Part shown: piece by piece, positions 46,759-57,156 of the stretch
Layout of the letters: the number at the start of each line of letters is the position of its first letter
Numbering within the stretch: the first letter of the stretch is position 1
The notes under the pieces: model-generated
The model's input: only the letters and a program-made list of their open reading frames with translations
Told to the model about the DNA's origin: nothing
Database searches by the model: none
DNA from: Isoetes taiwanensis
Taxonomy: Eukaryota; Streptophyta; Lycopodiopsida; Isoetales; Isoetaceae
Length of the DNA stretch: 64,000 nt
Assembly (NCBI GenBank): GCA_021234155.1
Contig: JAJEKV010000005.1
Coordinates: 24,811,584-24,875,583 of the forward strand
Reading direction: 5' to 3'
Program-made: the position numbers and the translations under genes

Positions 46759-47031
46759 ACCCGGGTGAATCCGCGCGGATGGCCTCCGCGTCGCGGACGC
46801 AGACGCGTTTGGCGCGGTCTCACCCGGTTGGCCTGTTTTGGGCCAATTTTTGGTCATTTTTGGGAATTTAAAGATGCTAATATGGCTAATTGGGCCAATT
46901 CTAACCTAACTAGCAACTTATTTTGAGCAAAACTGACATCTAAAAGCATGATTTTGGGCCCAGTCGGGTGAATCCGCGCGAAACGCGCCCGCGTCGGGGA
47001 CGCAGAGGCCTTAGGCGCGGTCTCACCCGGT
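46759..47031 (-). repeat. Two hairpin repeats in B1
   Basis: Units at 46759-46828 and 46961-47031 are bounded by CCGGGTGA and TCACCCGG-type complementary ends, with CGCGC blocks inside and a central GCGTCGCGGACGC-like stem. Their starts are 202 bp apart. They lie between the H3-like ORF and ORF2, as the three units in B2 do. Confidence 0.8.
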
Positions 47032-47267
47032 TGGCCCGATTTTCAGCATTTTTGATGATTTTTTTTGCCAAAATTTTGTTGTAGTCATGATTTCTAGGGT
47101 GTTTCTAGACATGCTATGAAGAATTCTACCACAATTGGGTTCTATTTCCTATATTTCAAGCATACAACATTTTTCTAATTTACAGAGGGAAAGTAACTTT
47201 TATATTAATAAGAAACACAATTACATGGGAGTTTCTCTTTTCTAACAAAATTTACAAAATTTGAGGC

Positions 47268-48355
47268 CTAAGGCCTCTCTCTGCGAATCCTCCGTGCTAA
47301 GTGAATATCCTTAGGCATAAGGGTAACTCTCTTAGCATGGATAGCGCAGAGGTTCCCTTCCTCGAAGAGCTGGACCAGCTCTGCTTCGGAAGCCTCTTGC
47401 AGGGCCCGGGTCATTAGAGGGGTAACCCTATAATCGGGTCCGAATCGCCGCAACACCTCTCTAAGGAGACGCCAAGGGCTTTTCTTATCGGGGAGATTCG
47501 TGCACATCGGAAGTGCCGAATCTCCCCTAAACACCCGGGTGTGTGTTGTTCGCCCGTGGTGAACCCTCTTGGGTTTTTCCGGCCTAGGTGGGGGTGGCTT
47601 GGGCTGGTTCTTCTTCGGCCTGCCGCCCTCCACGACGCGCTGCACCTCCTGGCGGCAATACCACTCATTGTACCTCGTCCAACGACGAAGGTACTCCTTG
47701 TATGCCACCATCTTCCGCTTAAACTCGCGGTCCTGTTGGAGCGCGAATGCCCGCTCCCCTACCTTTTGCTTCTTCACCACCTTAGGTGGTTCCGGCCACT
47801 TGGGGTAGGGTGGCCTAGCGTCGGGGTCCTGCTGCCCCTCCTCCTCCTCGCCATCCCCGCCCTCCTGCTCCTCTTCCTCCCGCTGAGGCTCCTCAATAAC
47901 GATGGTCCGGCGAGGGCCATCGTTCCTCTTCTTCGTCCGTCGCTCTTGCTCCCTCAGCTCCCTCTCTCTCTCCCTTTTCTTCCTAGCGGCCCTCTCCTCC
48001 GGCCACTCTGCTACTTTTTCCTTTCCCTTCTTTTTGGGCCTTGAAGGCCCGCTTCCTCCCTGGCTTTGCTGCGCGCTGCTCTTCCACCTCTTGTTCCACC
48101 TCGGTCGTGGCCCCAAAGTGGCGCTGACTTCGTCCGTTCTTTGTGTTTTCTGCCGGCGAGGGGCTGCTACTGGGCTGCTCGGCATCGTGGCTTCTCGATT
48201 AAGCTGCTGGCTTTGCCTTGAGGGCGATTCCCGCCTCGGGCTTCGGCGAAGGTGCTTTCGGGAACTTTCTTCCGCGTGCCGACCATTTGCTACTGCGCCA
48301 TAGAGAGGGTGGGGCGCTCGCCAAACTTCCTAGCTGTTTGTTTGGTGCGTGCCAT
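47268..48355 (-). pseudogene. B1 histone H3-like ORF
   Basis: The minus-strand ATG at 48355 begins [10 protein letters not shown], identical to the first ten residues of canonical H3 including the initiator Met. A TAG (48290-48292) and a frameshift follow, then a 305-codon open frame from 48185. It has a Lys/Arg/Glu-rich segment, an acidic stretch ([13 protein letters not shown]), and the block [15 protein letters not shown]-terminal histone fold follows: [40 protein letters not shown] and [16 protein letters not shown]. The alpha-2, loop-2 and alpha-3 regions match H3 very closely; alpha-N and alpha-1 are less well kept than in B2. Its position, 560 bp from the primer site, is the same as in B2. 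Confidence 0.85.
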
Positions 48356-48893
48356 ATCTTGTGGTTCAGGAAATGGGTGACGTAAGACTGAGCAAGAGAG
48401 AGGTGAAGGTGAAGGGTTGGAGAAAGAGAATGAGGTGTCAGATATTTAAAAAGGAGGGTCCCTGGGAATATTCTCCTACCATAATTACCCCTATTTATTA
48501 GCCCCCCCTTACTAATTACACCATATTTAGCAATTATTTAACTATTAATGTATAAATTAAATCTATATTAATTGATATTATACTTAAATTTTCGAATTTT
48601 TCTAATGGTTCGAAGTGCAATTTATGGATTTGCGCCATTTTTCACCTGGGTCTCCGATTGGCATGATTCTTCGACCCATTTTAGGTGAAATTTGATGCAG
48701 ATGCATAATTTTCACTCCAAATTTACTAGAAGATGAGTTTGACTCACTCAACTTTCGTCTAACACTTAACCTAAGTCCTGACCCACTACCTAGGAGAAAA
48801 ATTTTTCCCCCGTTTTCGCGGTTCCATGGTGGAAATGTTTATTTCACACCCCTATAGGCCTGTTAGACTACTTCATGGTTATGGTCAGTGCTA

Positions 48894-48928
48894 GTTCTTG
48901 GTCAACCAAGAACATCGCTCTGATACCA
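48894..48928 (-). promoter_or_regulatory. B1 primer site and adjacent hairpin
   Basis: Minus strand: TGGTATCAGAGC (48917-48928), then GTTCTTGG-TTGA-CCAAGAAC (48894-48913), a perfect 8-bp stem. It is the counterpart of the hairpins at 56614-56633 and 18510-18529. Confidence 0.8.
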
Positions 48929-48929
48929 T

Positions 48930-50584
48930 TGTGACGCCCGCTAAACGTCACGGCCGCCAGACACTCGGCAGAAATCCCCATCCGGCCAAGAACCGCATGG
49001 GCCCTTCGTCTCTACCCCGCACTCGAGGTGGCTCTTAGTGCGGGAAGGGAACACGAAGGTGTCTTGCGCGCCCTTCCCCTATGGGCTCCTATAACAGCGG
49101 AAGCGATAACACGTCAGAACTAGCATCAACATATACAAATACTACCTCGAAGGGTAGTGCATCACACATAAACCAAGGCAAAGATGATAATCACGAACCA
49201 TAAAACATGAGAGCTCCTACCCCGGCTCAGACTCGTAAGGAGGATGACTGACCGGCTAGGCCTCAAGATAGAGCAGACCGAGTCATGGCAATGGCGAGGG
49301 CTGGCATAGAACAATGGCTAGGGTTGACCACTCCATCCGCCCCTCCTGTGCATACTTTGCAAATGGGCTAGATCAGGCTCTGTGACGGGACTCTAGCCTT
49401 CCGGATACGCAATCCCATGGCATCACCCATCGGGACTACTCCAAAGTTACATCTCCCCTGGTCCGATGAGAGGGGGAAGGGTTGCATCTCCCCTTCCTGG
49501 GATCTAGAGGTGCCGTGGGCTGCTAGAGAATCGATGGCGACACCACCCATCGTCGCACTGAACCCCCAAAACAAGTGCCAAGCCAACACTTGCAGCTCTC
49601 GAGAGGCAGGGCAACACCATTGCCCCGAGGAGGTGTCGGGACCCATGCTCGCCCCACAAGTGACCGACCATAAGCCTAGCCCACTATGGGATCCCCCAAG
49701 CCCCCGCCGGGGGGATCCTCCCTCCACTTTCCCTCTAGCCCCGTTATATGGTGCTGAGTCATATCATAGCCTCAATAGCCTGGTGGGCTCCTATGCACAG
49801 GCCGCAACTAATAGGAAACTAAGGGATCTACTCTAGGAGCATACTACATATGGCTCTAGGTCTCTACCCTCCTTCCCAATACAAGAGGAGCAAGCATGAT
49901 CAACCATCATCACATAATCATCACTTCATGAGAATAATCATAAGAAAACATCTTAACCTAATCATACAACTAACTAATGGTTAGGGTTCCTTGATTAGGG
50001 TTCAAGATGTTGAATATGGGTTCTAGGATGTTCAAGATGTTGAATATGGGTTGAATATGGGTTCTAAGATACTAGCACATCTGGAATGCTAATTCCAGAT
50101 GAGCTATCACAACTACTATCCTACATACCTGCTCCTGAAGCTCTCCCTCCAGATCCGTGTGCCTCCATGGTCTCCGACTCACGAGATGCCGCTCCTACTC
50201 CAAGAACGAGTTCTACCCTGCTGGGGCTGCTGCACCAGTCTATGCCACAGCAAACGATGTTCGAAACAGGGTTTCGAATGAGTAGGTGAGTCTCTGGGTG
50301 CTAGGGCTGGAAAGAGGTCTAGGGTTAGGGTTTATGCCTATATAAGTTAGGTCCACCTAGGATGCCACGTGGCACCAATCGGGTGAGTCCTGTGTGGCGG
50401 TGCCCCAATAGGTTAAGGCCACGTGGATAATGGCTTAACCTATGGTTGGCTAAGTTATGGGAATAACTTAGCCATGCCCCCTAGTGCCACAACCTATGGT
50501 ATACAAGGCTATGAAGATAGACTTGTATAGTGACGGATCCAGGAATATACGTATTTATGGCGTATATTCCCCTGGACCGTCACA
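48930..50584 (-). mobile_element. 5' LTR of B1 (1655 bp)
   Basis: The plus-strand edges are TGTGACGCCC (48930) and GGACCGTCACA (50584), giving inverted ends TGTGACG/CGTCACA. A perfect stem AATATACG...CGTATATT lies near 50544-50568, close to its transcriptional 5' edge. The primer site is one base away. Confidence 0.9.
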
Positions 50585-53070
50585 TCAGTGGTTTAGAACC
50601 TCCAGGTTGCTTGAGGCAACCACTCTGAATGCAAAGATTCCAGAAATGATGCACAAAGATTCACTGGGAGTATGTTTCTCTGAAGGCCAAAAAGTCTGCT
50701 CCACAAAATAACTTGCAGAACATGATCTATAAAGCTGTGGATATGGATATCTCGCCTCAAGATGCTCAACACTTGATGCTAACAGACTGCAAAAGCTCAG
50801 TGAGGTCTGACTAGGTTAGATAGGCCAAAATTAGATCACTGACCCAGTCAATTTTTGGTCAATATCCCTGGCAGAGAGCTAAAATTTGAAACTCGATATT
50901 GACAAGGAATTTTCTGGAGCTATCAACTCTATTCTGCTCAAATTTGTCTGCACAATAGGGGCCAAATCTCCCTTTAGCCAAAAGGGAGCCTAATTTTTTC
51001 TTTTGATGATTTTTTGCCTATCACTATAAGAAATGAACAATATTTGAAAGAGGATACTTTCTAATGAAGGATTGCACGCGTGTCCAGCATTGCCTTGATC
51101 AAAATATTTAGCTTGGCAAGATTGATGCTCGATCAACTGTTCTTCTATGCTCAATGCCTGTTGTGCAATACAATTGGATCTAAAGATGTTGGCTCAAAAT
51201 GGTATTTTAATTTTGTCTTGACAGGAATTTGCTCTTGCCCTTTCCAAAGAGATGATACATAGGCAGACCACTCATATCTGACAGTCTACACAAGACGCCT
51301 AGCCTCTGATAATTGCTTGCTTATGGGAATGAATTTCAATGCAACACAAACAGATTACTACAAAGGTCGGATTTTCAATTAAATCAAACACTCAAGAGAT
51401 ACAAAGTAATATCCCAAGCTCGTGGTCTTGGGCACAGGATCAAATAGGTATACATTCAGACAATCCAAAGAATTGAGTCAATAATCTGGATCATAGGTAA
51501 ACATTGGAGGTCAGAAACAAGCTCAGGATCATCAAGCCGGTCCTTCTTCAAAGCCAGAAAATACTTCTTTGCCTCTAAGCCCTCGAAAATCTTCTGTGCG
51601 AAAAAACCCCTTTTTGAATCTGCTCTGTTCCGTTGAGATCTTGATCATTTCCTTTTAATCTTCTGTCTTTTAGTGCATCATAAGCATTCTCGGCATTAAA
51701 CATGGTGATTCTGCCAGTTTTAGTCATGATTTACTGGTTTGTTGGGCCGAATTAAACAGATCTTGGCGTTTACCGGATTTAGGGTTCATATGGGTTTAGG
51801 TGAAATATCCCACAGGCTCGAATAGGAATTGACGACCAAGGTATATAAGGAGAAGAAAATCAATTATTTACGATTATTAGTGCAATGTCCACGTGGGATC
51901 CGGTACCTCCACCGCCCCCACACGCCCGGATGTTCCACTTGGCATGGGGAGACCGGGCCGGAAAGAGAAATTAGGCTGGGGGGTAGATAGGAAAATTTTT
52001 TTGCACCCCTAAGCCCTAAGGCACGATTCCCTAGGAAGCACATATAATGCCCAAAACAAAGCCTTTTTTCAAAATTCTTTTTTCCTAAGGGAATCTTTTT
52101 TTGTACCCTATAAGATTCTGGAATCTCTTCTCACAATGGTGCCCTTTAGAATTTGGCAAAAATGAGCTTAAGGAGTGGATGAAGTGGCATTTGGAAATGA
52201 TGACAAGGCTAGGTGGTATGATGTGGCCAATAGGAATGATGACGTGTTAGCCAACTTGAGTTTGAAAATTCTTTCTAGTCAAAATTTTTGAATGATGTGG
52301 AGATGATGTGTGTGAGTGATGAGGTGTCAATGGTGATGTGGCAACAATGATGCTAGTTTGATGCTTTGATATGAATTTTGATTTGAATGTGAGAGTTTGA
52401 CATGAAATGGCTAGAATGATGATGGGTATGATGACTTGTCGTGTGAAGTGAGGTGTAACGTGACTTGGCACATCAAGTGCCCATTTAGGAGCCAAAAAAT
52501 TTTATGGAGCAACTTTAGAGCACCTCCTTGGGCACATTTGAATTTTGAGCACTTCCCTTAGGAATTTTTGCAACCTTCTTTTAACTTTGCTCGAGTTGCA
52601 TGGGATGTTGACTTCGTGAGCAAGATTATGACCAAGTCAAGTCACTTTTAGAACTAGTGGATGATGAAGCAAGTGAGTGTTTCATGAAGGTATATTTTGA
52701 CTAGAAAGAACTTTCAAGGTCAAGTTTGACTTTGGGAGGTATATGAGCAAGGAGTCAAAGTTCAATGGTATTTTAGGATGGTGGAGTAAACGGGGAGGGG
52801 ATCAAAATGCCAAAGATGCCAAGACCACAAATAGCTACATACCATGGAATATTCTTCAAGGGGTCTTCTTTCTCCTCTTCTCTTCACTTCCTTTGCTTGT
52901 TTGACCTTTTGTATCTCTTGAGTGACTTGAGTCAATTGTCCTTCCTTTGCTCTTGAAACTTTGATGTATGCTAGTGAAGCATTTCCCTATTGTCTTGCAA
53001 ACCAAATCAAGCTGAGAGGATTAGTGCAAACATGTGCTTGGCTCTTCCATGCTGCCATGGCATGGCAGCA
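50585..53070 (-). mobile_element. 5' LTR of element D, remaining 2486 bp
   Basis: It resumes the LTR interrupted by B1 and matches 23605-26102 throughout, ending GGCATGGCAGCA. The CTCAC target duplication follows, then the RT of A+. Confidence 0.9.
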
Positions 53071-54934
53071 CTCACAAAGGTTGGAAAATTTTCCAATATT
53101 CTAACCAATTGGGATGAGCAGTGCCAAGAGTCTTTTGATAAAATCATTAATGCCATTTGTAACTCCATCTTGCTAAAGCCTCCTGATCTTGAAAAGCCTT
53201 TCAAAGCCTACATTAGTGTCACCAAAAAGGCAATTGGTTTTGCCTTGTTACAAGAGGATCGTGTGATTGCTTTTGCAAGCAAGATGTGGTCAGACACTGA
53301 GCTGAGATATCCCAGATTAGAGAAGAGTGCAGCTGCCTTGATGTTCTTGATAGAGAGACAAGGACACTTGCTACAAAACAGCCAAATCCAGGTCTTTATG
53401 AGGCAAAACCCTTTATCACTTCTTTTTGCCAAAAACCAGCCAAAAGCAAAGTTGTGCAGGTGGGCTTGCAAGGTCCAAACTTATGACATCATTGTTAAAG
53501 TGGTCAATCTGGTAGAGAATCCTAGTTCTTATCTGCCTTATGTTCTATTTGAGCACGAAGATCAAGATGGTCTATGCAATGATGATAATGTGACTAACTT
53601 GGTTGCTTTTGATGTAGAAAACATAGACTGGCAGCATGAGATCAGAGGTTATCTTGAGAACAATGAAGTACCAAAAAATTTGAACAGCAGTCAAGAAAGA
53701 AGATTTAAGGACAAATGCAAGAAGTTTAGACTTATTGAAGATGTGCTGTGCAAGATTGACAAGGAAGGAGTTTTATTGAGGTGTGTAGATGAAGAAGAGG
53801 CCAGAATGATCATTGAAGCATGCCATGAAGGAATATGTGGAGGACATTTTGCAGCTGACACAACTGCAAAGAAAATCTTAAGGTCTGGATATTTTTGGCC
53901 TACTCTTTTCAAGGATTGTTATAATGCCATAAAATGTTGTCATAAATGCCAGATCTTTGGTAGGAAAACTCTGCAACCAGCCCCTCTTATAGTTATAACA
54001 TCACCTGGACCTTTCTCTTACAGCTATAACATCACCTGGACCTTTTCAAACATGGGGGTTAGACTTTATAGGCCCAATGGATCCACCCTCTTCAGCTCAA
54101 CATCAGTTTATACCAGTGGCCACAGATTATTTTACCAAAAGGGCCGAGGCAGTTCCTTTGAGAGAAGCAAATGCCCATGCTACTGCAAGATTCCTCCATG
54201 AGAACATTTGTGCCAGATTTGGAATCCCCTTCAAAATAATCTTTGACAGGGGAAGCCAGTTTATCAATCATACAATTGCATTGCTTGTCACTTTGAAAGT
54301 CAAGCGCACTAAAAGCTCATCTTACTATCCTCAAGGCAATGGTCAGGCAGAATCAACTAACAAAGTTTTCAAGTCCATTCTAAAAAAAACCATCAGTGTG
54401 TCAAAGAAAGATTGGCACTTAAAGCTCCATGATGCACTTTGGGCATACAGGACTACCATCAAAGCAGCTACAAGACATACTCCTTTCAGCTTGGTCTATG
54501 GCATAGAGTCAGTAGTACCTATTGAATTGGAACTTCCCTCCCTTAGGTTGGCATATCAAATAAATTTAGAAATGGATGAGGCGTTGAAGGAAAGATTTGT
54601 GAGGTTGATGCAGCTTGAAGAGCATAGATATGAGGCAGAAAATGCTGTTATGATGAAAAAGGCCAAGGACATTGCAGCTTTTAAAGCAGCTCATAAACTC
54701 CAGGGAATTCTAAAAACAGGTGAATTGGTATTGAAGTGGAACAAAGCAAGGGAAGAAATAGCATCCAAGTTTGAAAATCTCTGGGAAGGGCCCTTTGAGG
54801 TAATTGGTACAGCGGGTAAAGATTCTTACTGGCTGAGAGACGTTTCTGATGGCAGAGAGTTGTTGAACCCTATCAATATTGTGCACCTAAAACGGTATTG
54901 GCAACAACATGTTGCCCTAAGTTTGTTCAGTTAA
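53071..54934 (+). pseudogene. Element A+: rest of RT/RNase H, integrase
   Basis: From 53076 the frame continues the A+ RT (TKVGKFSN) into RNase H (KAYISVTKKAIGFALL; first aspartate replaced by serine). The integrase zinc finger follows (CHEGICGGHF...CCHKC). A 30-bp tandem duplication around ATAACATCACCTGGACCTTT (53994-54043) and a two-base deletion near 54050 shift the frame. Integrase then continues from 54077 to 54934 with VATDYFTKRAEAV, IIFDRGSQF, YYPQGNGQAES and a GPFEVIG...LKRYWQ C-terminus. All three DDE acids are visible. This is the same lineage as D in the opposite orientation. Confidence 0.9.
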
Positions 54935-55165
54935 AAGCATTTAAGAATTTGTAGGTAGGATTAGTTAAGATATCACACAAAAAAAGTAAAAATAAAATAA
55001 AGAGGAAAACACAAAAAAAAAGTGAAAACAAAGAGAAAAAGCAAAAAATATTGAGGCAATTCTAGTTATTGAGTTTATTTTTTAAGCTTATAGATTTTGT
55101 ACTAATTAACTTCTAGTGTTGCAAGGGCAAAGTCTGTGCAGATCCTGATCAAGTTAAGGACAAAT
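54935..55165 (+). other. A+ sequence after integrase
   Basis: A strongly purine-rich (AAAG/AAAC) stretch at about 54975-55050 follows the integrase stop, like the equivalent region in D. The A+ LTR is not seen, because family B LTR sequence begins at 55166. Either B2 inserted here or A+ is truncated. Confidence 0.6.
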
Positions 55166-56597
55166 TGTGATGTTCCAGGGGAATATACGCCATAAATACG
55201 TATATTCCTGGACCCGTCACTATACAAGTCTACCTTTGTAGCCTTGTATACCCTAGAAAGTGGTAAGGGGTGCACATCTAAGTTAAATGCTTAACTTAGA
55301 TAACCTTATGATAAGGCCCATTTCCACATGGCCTTATCCTATTGGACAAACCGCCACACGGCCCCACCCCATTGGTGCCACGTGGCATTCCATGTGGACC
55401 CTAACCTATATTGGCCAAACCCTAACCCTAGACCTCTTTTCCTGACCCTAGCACCTGAACACTCATCTACGCACTCGAAACCCCGTTTCGAGCATCGTTC
55501 GTCGTAGCATAGCCTGGTGTAGCAGCCCCCGAAGTGTGTGCACAATCTTGGAGGGAGCACGGCTTCGATCACGTCAAGGAGCATGGAGACGCCAGGATTG
55601 GGAGGGAGTGCTTCTGGAGCAGGTAGGTGGAGTAGAGTTCATAGTAGTTCATCTGGAAGTTAGCACTCCAGATGGGTTTGTATGTTGTATCTAGAGTAGA
55701 GCCATCCTAGAACCCTTGTTGAACATCTTGAACCCTAATCAAGGAACCCTAACTGTAAGATAGATATGTATGATTAGTTTAAGATGTTCTTATGATATTT
55801 ACCATGATATGATGAGATATGATGATGGTTGATCATGTTTGCTCCTCTTGTATTGGGAAGGGGGGTAGAGACCTAGTAGCCTTACTTAGTAATGCTCCTA
55901 GTTAGACCCTTTAGTTCCTATTATATTGCGGCCTGTGCATAAGAACCCACCGAGCTATGGAAGCTATGATGTGACTCAACACTACATAACAGGGCTAGAG
56001 GCAATGCGGAGGGGGGATCCCTGGTGAGCGTGGCTACTGGGGATCCCATAGTGGGCTAGGCTTATGGTCGGTCACTTCATGTGGGCCGGGCATGGGTCCG
56101 ACACCTCCTGGGGCAATGGTGTCGCCCTGCCTCTCAAGAGTTGCAAGTGTTGGCTTGGCTCTTGTTTTGGGAGGTTAAGTCGGGGACGAATCATGTGTCG
56201 CCATTGTCTGTAGCCAGCCCCACCATTGTTATGACTCGGTTTGCTCTATATTGAGGCCTATCCAGTCGGTCTACCTCCTCATGAGTCGGAGCCACGGGTA
56301 GGAGCTCTCATGTTTTATGGCATATGATTATCTTCTTTGCAGTTATGGATATGTGGATGAGCTACCCTTCGAGGTAGTATGATGTATTATTATTGCTAGT
56401 TCTGACGATGTTTGTGCTTCCGCTGTGATAGGAGCCCATAGGGGAAGGGCGCGCAAGACACCTTCGTGTCCCCTTCCCGCACTACGGTGATCCCAGAGTG
56501 CGGGATAGACGGAGGGCCTGTGCGGTCGAAGGACCAGATGGGGGATTTCCTACAGAGTGTACGGCCGGGAGCCGTATATTTAGTAGGGAGCGTCACA
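55166..56597 (+). mobile_element. 5' LTR of B2 (1432 bp)
   Basis: Edges are TGTGATGTTCC and GGAGCGTCACA. Its first 60 bp contain the stem GAATATACG...CGTATATTC, the same hairpin seen near the matching edge of the B1 and E LTRs. It is diverged from the B1 LTRs but collinear with them in reverse orientation. Confidence 0.9.
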
Positions 56598-56598
56598 A

Positions 56599-56633
56599 TG
56601 GTATCAGAGCGATGTTCTTGGTTGGCCAAGAAC
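56599..56633 (+). promoter_or_regulatory. B2 primer site and adjacent hairpin
   Basis: TGGTATCAGAGC (56599-56610) is a full match to the initiator-tRNA-Met primer site, one base after the LTR. It is followed by GTTCTTGG-TTGG-CCAAGAAC (56614-56633), a perfect 8-bp stem with a four-base loop. Confidence 0.85.
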
Positions 56634-57156
56634 TAGCACTGACCATAGCCTTGAAAGTAGACTAACAGGCCTGATAGGGTGCGAAATGAAAATTTCCACC
56701 ATGGAACCTCGAAAATAGGGGAAAAATTTTTCTCCTAGGTAGTGGGTCCGTAAGAATAGGCTAAGTTGTTAGATGAGGAAAAAGAATGAGTCAAATAAAC
56801 ATTCTAGTAAAATTGGAGTGGAAATTATGAATCAGCATCAAATTTCACCTAATATGGGTCGAAGAATCATGCCAATCCGAGACCTGGGTGAAAAATGGCG
56901 CAAATTCATAATTAACACTTCAAACCATTAGGAAAAATTCGAAATTTTAAATAATAATGTATTAAGTATATACTAATAATTAAGTATATTGGAGTAATTA
57001 ATATGGGGGGCTAATTATTAGACCTATTAATGGTAGGGGAATATTCCCTAGAGCACCTTCCTTTTTAAATATTGCCACCTCATTTCCCCCAAGCCTTGCC
57101 TACCACCTTCTCTCTCTTGATCAGCCTTACGCCATCAGTTTCTCAGACCGTAAGTT
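56634..57156 (+). other. B2 leader upstream of the H3-like ORF
   Basis: This AT-rich leader of about 520 bp has no ORF of note. It includes TTTAAATATTGCCACCTCATT, which is also seen upstream of the B1 ORF as minus-strand TATTTAAA near 48447, so a promoter or leader element is possible. It ends in a pyrimidine-rich run before the ATG at 57157. Confidence 0.5.

Larger units (their letters stand above)
37371..50584 (-). mobile_element. Element B1: chromovirus-type Ty3/gypsy with an H3-like ORF
   Basis: This complete but decayed element has two LTRs (about 37371-39018 and 48930-50584). On the minus strand it carries a primer site with hairpin, an H3-like ORF, two hairpin repeats, ORF2, gag with a CCHC knuckle, a DTG protease, RT, RNase H, integrase and a chromodomain. 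Many one- to few-base indels break the frames. It sits in the 5' LTR of element D. The left edge is eroded, so the target duplication is not clear. Confidence 0.9.
23574..53070 (-). mobile_element. Element D: Tat-like Ty3/gypsy retrotransposon, doubly interrupted
   Basis: This element spans 29.5 kb because it contains two later insertions, E (27516-32701) and B1 (37371-50584). Without them it is about 11.1 kb. The ends are TGTTGAAGG and GGCATGGCAGCA (plus strand). The target duplication CTCAC is at 23569-23573 and 53071-53075. The minus-strand order is 5' LTR, tRNA-Gln-like primer site, gag, protease, an extra RNase H, RT with its own RNase H, integrase, 3' LTR. The DGG-type protease motif and double RNase H resemble the plant Tat lineage. 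It is inserted into A+, a copy of its own lineage in the opposite orientation. Confidence 0.85.

Noticed and set aside
47541-48303. Leucine-rich plus-strand open frames that look membrane-like
   Set aside because: They are antisense to the charged H3-like ORF of B1; Lys/Glu codons read backwards give Leu and Phe.
52990-53070. N-terminal extension of the A+ pol frame (starting MSCKPNQAERIS)
   Set aside because: These codons are LTR sequence of element D that happens to be in frame with the interrupted RT; the true pol sequence resumes after the CTCAC target duplication.
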